45,558 bases of DNA from Phycisphaerales bacterium. Its GTDB lineage: Bacteria; Planctomycetota; Phycisphaerae; Phycisphaerales; UBA1924. The stretch's first letter is position 1, and each line of letters starts with the position of its first letter. The stretch covers positions 1 through 45,558 of the forward strand of contig JAEUJD010000060.1 in the NCBI GenBank assembly GCA_016793015.1, in the 5' to 3' direction. This document shows positions 26,179-34,126 of the stretch, one piece after another. The notes beneath the pieces are model-generated. The model ran no database searches. It was not told where the DNA came from and worked only from the letters and a program-made list of their open reading frames with translations. A program made the translations under genes and the position numbers.

Positions 26179-27258
26179 ATGTCCCCCACCAACACCGCGA
26201 ATTCCGACACCACCCTCTCACCGAGTCCGATCCATTCCGGCGTCAAGCCGGCGCTGACTTCGAGCGACCTCGCGGAACTGATGTCGGCCTTCAACGCCGT
26301 CACCGGTCGCCTCCAGGAAACGCACGATCAGCTCCGAGGCGAAGTCTCGCGGCTCACACAGGAACTGACCGAAGCGAATGATCAGCTCGCCCGCACCAAG
26401 CGCCTCGCGGCCCTCGGTGAGATGGCGGCCGGCATCGCCCACGAGGTCCGCAATCCGCTGGGATCGATCTCCCTCTTCGCCCGTATGCTCAAGGACGATC
26501 TTGTCGAGCAGCCGGTTCAGCAGAAGCTGGCTGAAAAAATCATCGCTTCCGCCAAGGGCCTCAATGCAGTCGTTGGGGATGTGCTCACTTTCTCACGCGA
26601 ATTCCGCGTTCAGAAGGAAGAGACTTCGGTCTCCGAAATACTGGACCGGGCGCTGGCGGCATGCCAGCACGACGGCGTCGAAGGCTGGGACAAGATTGAG
26701 ATCATCCGGGGCGATCGGAAAAGCAATTCGGCCGTGCCACTCGATCCCTCCCTTGCCGCCCAGGCGATCACGAACATCATCCGAAACGCGATGGAAGCCA
26801 TGATCGAAGCGGACCCGCCGAAAAAATCCCTCACCCTTGAAGTCGGGCGCCACACGATCTCGGATTCGCAGGGCAAACGCGAGCGTCTGCTCGGAATCCG
26901 CGTCACCGATTCTGGACCGGGACTGAGCGACGAGGTACTCCGGCGCATGTTCAACCCGTTTTTCACGACGCGCAAAGCGGGTACAGGACTCGGGTTGGCG
27001 ATCGTGCACAGGATCATGGACGCCCACGGTGGACGCGTCGTGGCGTCGAACAGCCGCTCCGGCGGAGCGATGTTCGAGTTGCAGTTCCCGCTGGCCGGGG
27101 CGGCGCACGCACGGCACCCGGTCGTGCCCGAAACAAATCAACGCGCAGAAAGTTCTCGTGCCGGAGCGACCCGACTGCCGATGGGTGAGACTGAGCAAAA
27201 TTTGCCGCTCGTTGCTGTCGCGGTCGGACCGGATCGGAGGCTATCCGGGGCCGCGTGA
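26179..27258 (+). CDS. Cytoplasmic sensor histidine kinase, FlgS/FleS/NtrB-like
   Basis: Sensor partner of the adjacent regulator. The 359-residue protein has no membrane helix and no recognisable PAS domain. It has a short disordered start, a coiled coil (about 30-75), the HisKA box with phospho-acceptor His88 (GIAHEVRNPLGSI), and the HATPase domain with N-box ITNIIRNAMEAM, G1 DSGPGLSDEV, F-box FNPFFTTR and G2 GTGLGLAIVHRI. About 45 low-complexity residues follow. ATG 26179 is chosen because the upstream frame overlaps the FlgN-like gene. The layout resembles FlgS of epsilonproteobacteria, which reads the state of the export apparatus; that link is inference. Confidence 0.9.
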   Translation: MSPTNTANSDTTLSPSPIHSGVKPALTSSDLAELMSAFNAVTGRLQETHDQLRGEVSRLTQELTEANDQLARTKRLAALGEMAAGIAHEVRNPLGSISLFARMLKDDLVEQPVQQKLAEKIIASAKGLNAVVGDVLTFSREFRVQKEETSVSEILDRALAACQHDGVEGWDKIEIIRGDRKSNSAVPLDPSLAAQAITNIIRNAMEAMIEADPPKKSLTLEVGRHTISDSQGKRERLLGIRVTDSGPGLSDEVLRRMFNPFFTTRKAGTGLGLAIVHRIMDAHGGRVVASNSRSGGAMFELQFPLAGAAHARHPVVPETNQRAESSRAGATRLPMGETEQNLPLVAVAVGPDRRLSGAA

Positions 27259-27292
27259 AAGAAGAAAGCACGAGTACGACGGAGTCGTGCGC

Positions 27293-28840
27293 ATGCGCAG
27301 TGTGCTCGTAGTGGATGATAAAGAACTTATGCGGGAGAGCGTCGGCGGGACGCTGGAGCGTGCAGGGTTCACCGTGGCAACCGCCTCGGACGCACCCTCG
27401 GCGGTCCAGCAGATCGCTGCGAAGCGCCCCGATGTGGTCGTCACGGATCTCAAGATGCCCGGCATGACCGGCATCGAGCTCCTGGAACGCATCCGCCAGA
27501 TCGATGACGATCTTCCGGTCGTGCTTATGACCGCCTTTGGCACCATCGAGACGGCGGTCTCCGCGATCAAGCAGGGTGCCTTCGACTACCTGACCAAGCC
27601 CTTCGAAGGCGACGAACTCGTCATCACGGTCAAGCGCGCCGCCGAGCACGGACGCGTGCTCCGTGAGAACAAGCTCCTGCGTGCCGCGGCAGGCCTCAGC
27701 GAAAATTCCCCCGCGATCGAAGGCGCCGACCGTGCCGGCGGACCGAGCCTGCAAGGCGTTTCCCGCCTCGTGGGCGATTCCGAGCCGATGCGAAAGCTCC
27801 GCGATCAGATCCGCGCCATCGCTATTTCGCAGGGCACGATCCTGATCTCCGGGCCGTCGGGTTCGGGCAAGGAAGTCGTCGCTCGGTCGATCCACGAGAT
27901 GTCGCCCCGCAAGAGCGGCGCGTTCCTCGCTGTCAACTGCGCAGCGCTCTCCGAAAGCCTGCTCGAAAGCGAACTCTTCGGCCATGAAAAGGGCGCGTTC
28001 ACCGGGGCGGAAAAGCTCCGCAAGGGCCGCTTCGAGCTTGCCGATGGCGGCACGCTGCTGCTCGACGAAATCTCCGAGGTCTCGCCCAGGATCCAAGCCA
28101 AATTGCTCCGCGTTCTCCAGGAACGCAACTTCGAGCGTGTGGGCAGCAGCCTGTCGATCGGCGTAGACGTCCGCGTGATCGCAACCAGCAACCGGGACAT
28201 GACCGCTGCGGTCGCTGCGGGCGAGTTCCGGCAGGATCTGTTCTTCCGGTTGAACGTGCTGCCGGTGCACGTGCCGCCCCTCGCGGATCGCGTGGCCGAC
28301 GTGGGCGCGCTGGCGAATCACTTTGTCGCGATGGTCTGCAAGCGCGAGGGTCGCGCTTGCCTGAAATTCAATCCCGATGCCGTTCGTCTGCTTCAGGGCT
28401 ACGGCTGGCCGGGTAACGTGCGTGAACTGCAGAACATCTGCGAGCGCGCCGTCGTCCTGCTCGGCCGCACCGATTCGGATGAGCCGGTCACGGTCGGTCC
28501 CGAGGCCCTGCATTCATGGCTGAATGCAACGCCGGTTCGCGCGACTCCTCTCACCAATCTGAACGGGCTCCATACATCGAACGGCCAGAACACTGCGTCC
28601 CATCCGAACGGCCATCCGGCCGCATCGGCGCAGGTCGAAGGCAAGCCGACCGCCTCGAGCAGCCTCTCTTCCGTCATCCGGACCCTCGAGGAACTCGAAC
28701 GCGAGGCGATCATCGAAGCACTGCACAAGTTCAACGGCCACCGCCAGCGAACCGCAAGTGCCCTCGGGATCGGCGTTCGCACCCTCGGGCTGAAACTCAA
28801 GAAGTGGAAAGAGCTGCGACTGGTCGAAGCCACCCTCTAG
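27293..28840 (+). CDS. NtrC-family sigma-54 response regulator, FlgR/FleR-like
   Basis: Activates sigma-54 promoters when phosphorylated. The 515-residue protein has a receiver domain (1-115; acidic pocket DD 8-9, acceptor Asp52, Lys102), an AAA+ domain with Walker A GPSGSGKE (187-194), the sigma-54 contact loop GAFTGA (234-239) and Walker B LLLDE, and a C-terminal Fis-type helix-turn-helix (about 470-510, GHRQRTASALGIGVRTLGLKLKKW). A Ser/Asn/Pro-rich linker precedes the DNA-binding part. ATG 27293 has GGAG eight bases upstream, held in the loop of a small hairpin. It lies 34 bases after the kinase and just before a run of flagellar genes with -24/-12 elements, its likely targets. Confidence 0.95.
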   Translation: MRSVLVVDDKELMRESVGGTLERAGFTVATASDAPSAVQQIAAKRPDVVVTDLKMPGMTGIELLERIRQIDDDLPVVLMTAFGTIETAVSAIKQGAFDYLTKPFEGDELVITVKRAAEHGRVLRENKLLRAAAGLSENSPAIEGADRAGGPSLQGVSRLVGDSEPMRKLRDQIRAIAISQGTILISGPSGSGKEVVARSIHEMSPRKSGAFLAVNCAALSESLLESELFGHEKGAFTGAEKLRKGRFELADGGTLLLDEISEVSPRIQAKLLRVLQERNFERVGSSLSIGVDVRVIATSNRDMTAAVAAGEFRQDLFFRLNVLPVHVPPLADRVADVGALANHFVAMVCKREGRACLKFNPDAVRLLQGYGWPGNVRELQNICERAVVLLGRTDSDEPVTVGPEALHSWLNATPVRATPLTNLNGLHTSNGQNTASHPNGHPAASAQVEGKPTASSSLSSVIRTLEELEREAIIEALHKFNGHRQRTASALGIGVRTLGLKLKKWKELRLVEATL

Positions 28841-28841
28841 A

Positions 28842-28859
28842 CCGCTCGCCCGCGAGCGG
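28842..28859 (+). terminator. Hairpin just after the regulator gene
   Basis: CCGCTCG / CGAGCGG, a perfect 7-base stem with a 4-base loop, starts one base after the regulator stop. No T tract follows, so it may slow or protect rather than end transcription. It separates the regulatory genes from the flgB promoter. Confidence 0.3.
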
Positions 28860-28878
28860 AAGAGGGCTCCCCGGGTCC

Positions 28879-28895
28879 TTGGCTCGAAGATTGCG
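28879..28895 (+). promoter_or_regulatory. Sigma-54 (-24/-12) promoter upstream of flgB
   Basis: TTGGC-N7-TTGCG with the exact GG-N10-GC spacing. The predicted start of transcription, about base 28906, leaves only three bases before the flgB ATG, which is odd (see findings). Confidence 0.65.
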
Positions 28896-28908
28896 ACGGG
28901 AAAACAGC

Positions 28909-29358
28909 ATGCTGAGCGACCTGACCAATTCCGGCGCGATCCCGACTTTGTCGGCCGGGCTGCGATTTGCCAGCGAGCGTCAAAAGCTCATCGCCCACAA
29001 CATCGCCAACGTTTCGACGCCGAACTTCATTCAGCGGAATGTCTCGGTTTCTGACTTCCGGCGGGCACTGTCCGAAGCCGTCGACAACCGTCGACGCCAG
29101 TCAGGCGGTGAATCGGGCGAACTGGGCTTCGGCAATTCCGGCTCGATCCAGGTGCAGCCCGATGGCTCTGTCCAGCTCCGGCCCGATCAGACCGCGGCAT
29201 CTTCCGAAGGCGGCATCCTCTTCCACGACAAAAATAACCGCGACCTCGAGCGGCTGATGCAGGACTCGGTGGAGAACGCGGCGTTCTACCGCATGAATGT
29301 CGACCTGCTCCGATCCCGCTTTGATCTGATCAAGTCGGCGATCGCGCAGCGGCCGTAA
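28909..29358 (+). CDS. flgB: Flagellar basal-body rod protein FlgB
   Basis: Proximal rod subunit, exported by the type III system. The 149-residue protein opens MLSDLTNSGAIPTLSAGLRF and has the rod-protein N-motif AHNIANVSTPNF. The C-terminal helix (about 115-147, DLERLMQDSVENAAFYRM) matches the family. Length is normal (about 130-150). ATG 28909 is the only start that gives the conserved N-terminus; a weak GACGGG lies upstream. The open frame runs on upstream, but that region overlaps the regulator gene. Confidence 0.95.
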   Translation: MLSDLTNSGAIPTLSAGLRFASERQKLIAHNIANVSTPNFIQRNVSVSDFRRALSEAVDNRRRQSGGESGELGFGNSGSIQVQPDGSVQLRPDQTAASSEGGILFHDKNNRDLERLMQDSVENAAFYRMNVDLLRSRFDLIKSAIAQRP

Positions 29359-29379
29359 TCGGTTGACCTGGAAACAGAG

Positions 29380-29396
29380 TTGGCCGCCCCTTTGCG
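29380..29396 (+). promoter_or_regulatory. Sigma-54 promoter upstream of flgC
   Basis: TTGGC-N7-TTGCG, GG-N10-GC. The predicted transcription start, about base 29407, gives a 17-base leader holding GGAG (29414-29417) at normal distance from the flgC ATG. Confidence 0.75.
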
Positions 29397-29423
29397 TTTC
29401 GCCGGGCAAGTCTGGAGCTTCTG

Positions 29424-29852
29424 ATGTACGGCGCACTCGATATTTCAACCAGCGGCATGACCGTGCAGCGGGCACGGATGGCCTCGATTGCCGCCAACAT
29501 CGCGAACCGTTCCACCATCCTCGACGAAAAGGGCAACGTCAATCCGTATCGTGCCCGCCAGGTCGTCTTCGCTCCCGGCGATCCGCAGGCCAGCAGCCCC
29601 GAAGGCCGCGCTCTCGGCGTGCACGTCGCTGGCATTCAGATCAATCAGGGCGAGTTCAACTATCGCTGGGATCCCACGAATCCCTACGCGATCAAGAAGG
29701 GCGAAAAAACCGGGTACGTTCCCGAGCCGAATATCAACCCCGTGATCGAGCAGCTCAACGCCATGGAAGCGTCCAGAGCCTACGAAGCCAACGTCGTCGC
29801 GGCCGAAACAACGAAACAAATGATGGCCCAAGCTCTCCGGCTGTTGGCCTGA
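29424..29852 (+). CDS. flgC: Flagellar basal-body rod protein FlgC
   Basis: Proximal rod subunit. The 142 residues show the N-terminal rod motif (YGALDISTSGMTVQRARM, IAANIAN) and the C-terminal heptad helix ending NAMEASRAYEANVVAAETTKQM, typical of FlgC. The central part includes PYRARQVVF. ATG 29424 has GGAG six bases upstream. It follows flgB by 65 bases, which hold its own sigma-54 element. Confidence 0.96.
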   Translation: MYGALDISTSGMTVQRARMASIAANIANRSTILDEKGNVNPYRARQVVFAPGDPQASSPEGRALGVHVAGIQINQGEFNYRWDPTNPYAIKKGEKTGYVPEPNINPVIEQLNAMEASRAYEANVVAAETTKQMMAQALRLLA

Positions 29853-29881
29853 GAGGGATCGCCCCCCGGTTTTGGTCGCGT

Positions 29882-29898
29882 TCGGCGCGGCATTTGCG
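29882..29898 (+). promoter_or_regulatory. Sigma-54 promoter upstream of fliE
   Basis: TCGGC-N7-TTGCG with GG-N10-GC spacing. The predicted start of transcription is near base 29909, giving a leader of about 81 bases that can form two hairpins (29914-29926 and 29947-29966). Confidence 0.65.
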
Positions 29899-29913
29899 GT
29901 ACGAGTCAGCACA

Positions 29914-29966
29914 ACGACGGAGTCGTCGGTAGCATGAACGCGTCCGCGGCAGGAAGGAGCCTGCCG
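29914..29966 (+). promoter_or_regulatory. Two hairpins in the fliE leader, each with a purine-rich SD-like loop
   Basis: The first is ACGAC-GGA-GTCGT (29914-29926); the same 13 bases occur just before the regulator start (27276-27288). The second is CGGCAGG-AAGGAG-CCTGCCG (29947-29966), a 7-base stem whose whole loop is a Shine-Dalgarno-like AAGGAG. Neither AAGGAG nor GGA is correctly placed for the fliE ATG at 29990, which has its own AAGGTG. Confidence 0.4.
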
Positions 29967-29989
29967 GGGCGAGCAGTAAAGGTGAAGCG

Positions 29990-30301
29990 ATGGCCGATCC
30001 GCTGGGTTTCATTTCGGGTTCTCAACCAATCCGCCCCGCCTCATTGCAGGCAGGTGGCCAGCCCGCCGGAGCCGCAGGCGGTGCATCGTTTAAGGATGCC
30101 CTGATCGACAACATCAAGCGGGTGGACGAGTTGCAGCAGCAGGCCAACCGATCCATGGAAGACATCGCGACCGGCAAGCGCGACGACCTTGAAGGCGTCA
30201 TTCTTGCAACCCAACAGGCCGATTCGGCGTTCCGGATGCTCCAGGCCGTACGCAATCGCGTCATGGAAGCCTATGACGAATTGAAGCAGACCCGCGTCTG
30301 A
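29990..30301 (+). CDS. fliE: Flagellar hook-basal body protein FliE
   Basis: Links the MS ring to the rod. The 103-residue protein has a flexible N-terminal third (Pro/Gly/Ala-rich) and the conserved C-terminal helices (FKDALIDNIKRVDELQQQAN, EGVILATQQADSAFRMLQAV, RNRVMEAYDELKQTRV). ATG 29990 follows AAGGTG. It has its own sigma-54 element and a structured leader. Confidence 0.95.
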   Translation: MADPLGFISGSQPIRPASLQAGGQPAGAAGGASFKDALIDNIKRVDELQQQANRSMEDIATGKRDDLEGVILATQQADSAFRMLQAVRNRVMEAYDELKQTRV

Positions 30302-30495
30302 TCTGGTGTCGTTCCCGCCGAAGCGCAGAATCCGCGGGCAGCCCGCGCACAATTGGTGGGCGAAGAGTGCGCACGTTTTCAAGCAGGCGTCCCCGAGCGG
30401 CCGAATGACAGGTCGCGATCGCCCTTTTCGGTGTACCCGAGGCGCCTTCGCCGCAGCGCAGGATGCGCTGTTGAGCCGGCAGGAGGCCCCGAGAC

Positions 30496-32265
30496 GTGGA
30501 TCAACTTCGCAGCACCCTCGCGACGATCCAGAAGTATCTCGGGCAGCTCACGCTCACCCACAAGCTGCTGGTCGCGCTCGTTACGGTTATCGCCGTGATG
30601 TCGCTGATGCTCGTCTGGACGTGGTCCGCGAAGCAGGAGTACGTCGAATTTCTGCCCCGCGCCACCGATGTTGAGCAGGCCAAGGCGACGGAATGGCTGA
30701 AGAATCACGATGTGACGCCGGCCATGAAGGGCACGCACCCGTGGGTGCCCGCGGCACAGCACCACGCGCTGTTCTCCAGCTACGCCCAGTCCGGCAATCT
30801 GCCCGAAGACACGTCGATGCTCTTCCAGGGGATGCTGGAAAAGAACACGTGGTACTCGACCCGTCAGCAAAACGACCAGACGTACAACCTGGCACTGCAG
30901 AATGAACTCGCGGCGGTCATCTCAAAGTTCAACGGCATCGCCAGGGCAACGGTCATTATCGACGCTCCTGAACGCCAGGGGCTGGGCGCCGGATCGCGCA
31001 AGCCCACGGCGTCTGCTGCGGTCTTTGCGCAGGGCAAGGGAGGCCTGGATCAGGCAACGGTCGACGCAATCGCGGCTCTCATCGCCAGCAGCAAGGCCGG
31101 CCTTTCGATCGAGAACGTCCGCGTGATCGACGGAAACCTTCGGCGGCAGCGTCGCGCAACCCCGATAGAAGAGATGAATTCTTCGACCTACCTCGAGGAC
31201 GTCACAAAGTGGGAAAATTCGACGCGCGAAAAGCTCGTCAACTTCCTCGCCTACATCCCCGAGGTCATGGTTGCTGTCACAACCCAGATTGATAACTCGC
31301 GACTGAACCGCACCCGCGAAGAGTTCCTTCCGAAGGACAGCGGCACGATCTCTCTGATCAAACGCGAACGGGGCACCTCGCAGACGCAGGCCGGCGCCGC
31401 CCCAGGGGGCGAAGTCGGTATCCGATCCAACGTCGGCATGGACGTGAACTCGACCGGCACGGCAGCAGCAGCAGGAAACACCACGAAGGAAGAAGAAAGC
31501 GAATTCCTGAACTTCCCCGGCCGGATTCAGGATGTCATCGTCGACAACAAGGGCCGGCCCTCGATGGTGGCGGTCTCGGTGAATGTGCCGCGCGCATTCG
31601 TCGCCTCGCAGATCACCAAGCCCACCGCCGCCGCGGGAACGACAGCAACCGCCGACGCGCCGAAAGAACCGAGCGAAGAACAGATCGCGGCCAAGTTTGA
31701 AAAAGACATCCGCCCACGCATCATCGAGAGCATCGTGCCGCACGTCAAGGCCATGATCGCATCTGCAAACCCCGGCCTGAGCGCCGACGAGCTGAACAAG
31801 CTTCTGATGGCGCAGGTCAGTGTTTCGATGATCCCGCTCGATGTTGTCGCGATGACGATCGGCAACGGTCTGGGTGGGGGCATGGGCGGGAGCCCCGCGG
31901 GCAACTCGGGTAATGGGGGTTCCTCCAATCTGCCCTTTGGCCTGAGCACCGGGATGATCGAGAACGTCGCGCTTGGCGGAATGGCCTTTCTCGCGATGGG
32001 CATGATGATCATCATGGTCCGCAAGGCTGGCGGCGGCACCACGATTCCGTCCCCCGAAGAAATCGTCGGCCTGCCTCCCGCGCTCGCGACCAAGAACGAT
32101 CTGATCGGCGAAGCCGACGAGAGCGATGCCCCGATGATGGGCATCGAAGTCGATGACGCCGAGGTTCGGACCGGCAAGATGCTCGATCAGGTGACCGACT
32201 GGGTGAAGGGCAGCCCCGACGGTGCGGCGAAGTTGTTGAATCGCTGGATCGCCACGGAGCCATGA
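30496..32265 (+). CDS. fliF: Flagellar MS-ring protein FliF
   Basis: Builds the membrane ring on which the motor and rod assemble. The 589-residue protein has an N-terminal helix (about 16-38), the ring-building motif domains (about 45-280, with NLALQNELAAVISKFNGIARATV and SIENVRVIDGNLRRQ), a Ser/Gly/Ala-rich central loop (about 285-335), a second periplasmic part, a membrane helix near 496-515 (MAFLAMGMMIIMV) and a cytosolic tail for FliG. The start is GTG 30496 with AGGAGG nine bases upstream. The 194-base gap before it holds a 6-base GC hairpin (30333-30347) but no clear -24/-12 element. Confidence 0.95.
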   Translation: MDQLRSTLATIQKYLGQLTLTHKLLVALVTVIAVMSLMLVWTWSAKQEYVEFLPRATDVEQAKATEWLKNHDVTPAMKGTHPWVPAAQHHALFSSYAQSGNLPEDTSMLFQGMLEKNTWYSTRQQNDQTYNLALQNELAAVISKFNGIARATVIIDAPERQGLGAGSRKPTASAAVFAQGKGGLDQATVDAIAALIASSKAGLSIENVRVIDGNLRRQRRATPIEEMNSSTYLEDVTKWENSTREKLVNFLAYIPEVMVAVTTQIDNSRLNRTREEFLPKDSGTISLIKRERGTSQTQAGAAPGGEVGIRSNVGMDVNSTGTAAAAGNTTKEEESEFLNFPGRIQDVIVDNKGRPSMVAVSVNVPRAFVASQITKPTAAAGTTATADAPKEPSEEQIAAKFEKDIRPRIIESIVPHVKAMIASANPGLSADELNKLLMAQVSVSMIPLDVVAMTIGNGLGGGMGGSPAGNSGNGGSSNLPFGLSTGMIENVALGGMAFLAMGMMIIMVRKAGGGTTIPSPEEIVGLPPALATKNDLIGEADESDAPMMGIEVDDAEVRTGKMLDQVTDWVKGSPDGAAKLLNRWIATEP

Positions 32266-32272
32266 GAACCGC

Positions 32273-33322
32273 GTGAAAAAAATGGCCCGTAAACCGCACG
32301 AAAAACTACCGGACAGCATCGAAGACGTCGAGGGCGTCACGAAGGCTGCCGTGCTCCTGCTCGCGCTCGGGCCGGAACAGGCCGCGTCGGTATTGAAGTC
32401 GATGGCGCCAGAAACCGTCGAAGAGGTCACACGCGAGCTTGCCAGCCTCGGTCGCGTTCCCAAGCGGCTCCAGAACCAGGTTATCGAAGAGTTCTACAAC
32501 GTCTCCATCGCGAGCCAGTACGCGAACGAAGGCAACCTCGACTACGCCAAGAGCGTGCTGCAGAACTCGCTTGACCCCAAGCAGGCCGAGCGCGTGCTCG
32601 CGCAGATTCAGACACAGGTTCAGAAGACCCCCTTCAGCTTCCTGCAGCGCGCCGAGAGCGAGAATCTGTTGACTTTCATCCAGGATGAGCACCCGCAGAC
32701 CATCGCGCTGATCGTCTGCCACCTCGCGCACCACAAGGCCGCCGAAATTCTGGGCGGGCTCCCGCTTCAAAAGCAGATCGAGGTCATCAAACGCATCGCC
32801 AATATGGAGCAGACCAACCCCGAGGTCATCCGTGAGGTGGAGAAGGGGCTCGAAAGCCGCCTCGCGAACATGCTCGTCCAGAGCATGGAAAAGGCCGGCG
32901 GCGTCCCCACCGTTTCCGAAATCCTCAACCTCGCCGACCGCGCGACCGAGAAAGCCATTCTCGAAGGCCTCGAAGCCGAAGACCCCGACCTGGTCGAACA
33001 GATCCGCCGCCTGATGTTCGTCTTCGAAGACATCAAGATGGTCAACGACAAGGGCATACAGGCCGTGCTCAAGGAAGTCGAGAACGACGAACTCGCACTC
33101 GCTCTCAAGACCGCCAGCCAGGATCTCCAGGACAAGATCTTCAAGAACATGTCCGAGAGGGCGGCGCAGCTTGTCCGCGAAGACATCCAGTTCATGGGCC
33201 CCGTCAAAGTCAGCGACGTCGAAGCCGCGCAGCAGCGCATCGTCGACGTTGTGCGTCGCCTCGAAGAGGCGGGCGAAGTCGTCATCCAGGGCCGAGGCGG
33301 AGACGCGGAGCTCATCGTCTAA
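32273..33322 (+). CDS. fliG: Flagellar motor switch protein FliG
   Basis: C-ring subunit that contacts the stator and generates torque. The 349-residue protein has the N-terminal FliF-binding part (about 20-100), the middle domain with the EHPQT motif (near 141-145, TFIQDEHPQTIALIV), the GG hinge and the C-terminal torque domain (about 240-335) with charged helix residues (DKIFKNMSERAAQLVRED). Start GTG 32273 or ATG 32282. It follows fliF by seven bases. Confidence 0.97.
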   Translation: MKKMARKPHEKLPDSIEDVEGVTKAAVLLLALGPEQAASVLKSMAPETVEEVTRELASLGRVPKRLQNQVIEEFYNVSIASQYANEGNLDYAKSVLQNSLDPKQAERVLAQIQTQVQKTPFSFLQRAESENLLTFIQDEHPQTIALIVCHLAHHKAAEILGGLPLQKQIEVIKRIANMEQTNPEVIREVEKGLESRLANMLVQSMEKAGGVPTVSEILNLADRATEKAILEGLEAEDPDLVEQIRRLMFVFEDIKMVNDKGIQAVLKEVENDELALALKTASQDLQDKIFKNMSERAAQLVREDIQFMGPVKVSDVEAAQQRIVDVVRRLEEAGEVVIQGRGGDAELIV

Positions 33323-33352
33323 CCCGCACCCACTCCCTTCACGGGTTGACAC

Positions 33353-34126
33353 ATGGCCCTCATTCGCCAGTCCGACAAGTCGAGCCCGCTCACCGATGCC
33401 ATCGTGTACCGGCTGGGCGACCTCGTCCGCGAAGGCGCGCAGCTCCGCGAGCAGACGACACGCGAAGTTGACTCGATGCTCGCCCAGGCTCGAGCCGAGC
33501 GAACCCGCCTCGTTGCCGACGGGCGGGAAGAGGGACTGAAACAGGGTCGCGAGCAGGGTTATCGCGAAGGCTTTGCCAAGGGTGAAGAAGAGGGACGGGC
33601 GCAGGCGATCACCAGGGTTTCTGCGCAGCTCGCTTCGCTGCTCGGCGGCTGGAACAAGACGCTCGACGAATTTGAGCAGGGCCGCGACGCCTTGCTCCTC
33701 GAAGCCCGCACCGAGGTGCTTCGCCTCGCGGTCGAAATCGGACGCGCCGTTGTGAAGCGCGAAATCGAGCTCCGGCCCGAAGCGGTCGTTGATCAGTTAG
33801 AGGCCGCGCTCCGCATGGTCGTGCGGCCATCCCGCGTGCGGCTCGCGGTTCATCCGGAAGATCGCCCGCTCGTCGAAAGTGCGCTCCCGGGCCTGCTTGC
33901 GCGCTGCACGAATGCGACGCATGTCGAAATCGAAGACAACCTCCAGGACGGACGCGGCTCGTGCGTCGTGCGGATGGCCGGGGGCGAAGTCGACGCGCAG
34001 ATCGCCGTGCAGCTCGATCGCATCGTGCGGGCGCTCGTCCCATCTGCCGGGACGGGCGATTCGCCCCAGCCCCACGACACGCCGATCGGAAATCCCAACG
34101 ACCCACCACACGAGGCCACGCCGTGA
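33353..34126 (+). CDS. fliH: Flagellar export stator FliH
   Basis: Binds and regulates the FliI ATPase, like the peripheral stalk of ATP synthase. The 257-residue protein has an N-terminal region, the glycine-repeat helix (EEGLKQGREQGYREGFAKGEEEG, about 60-82) and a C-terminal V-ATPase E-type domain. About 30 Pro/Asp/Asn-rich residues extend beyond it. Its stop overlaps the GTG start of fliI (GTGA), implying coupled translation. Confidence 0.93.
   Translation: MALIRQSDKSSPLTDAIVYRLGDLVREGAQLREQTTREVDSMLAQARAERTRLVADGREEGLKQGREQGYREGFAKGEEEGRAQAITRVSAQLASLLGGWNKTLDEFEQGRDALLLEARTEVLRLAVEIGRAVVKREIELRPEAVVDQLEAALRMVVRPSRVRLAVHPEDRPLVESALPGLLARCTNATHVEIEDNLQDGRGSCVVRMAGGEVDAQIAVQLDRIVRALVPSAGTGDSPQPHDTPIGNPNDPPHEATP

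Noticed and set aside
29934..30060. Small open frame from ATG 29934 in the fliE leader, running into fliE in another frame
   Set aside because: No ribosome site at normal distance, Arg/Pro-rich without pattern, and it overlaps fliE.
30302..30495. Sigma-54 element before fliF
   Set aside because: Nearest candidates (around 30352 and 30440) have wrong spacing or lack TTGC at -12.
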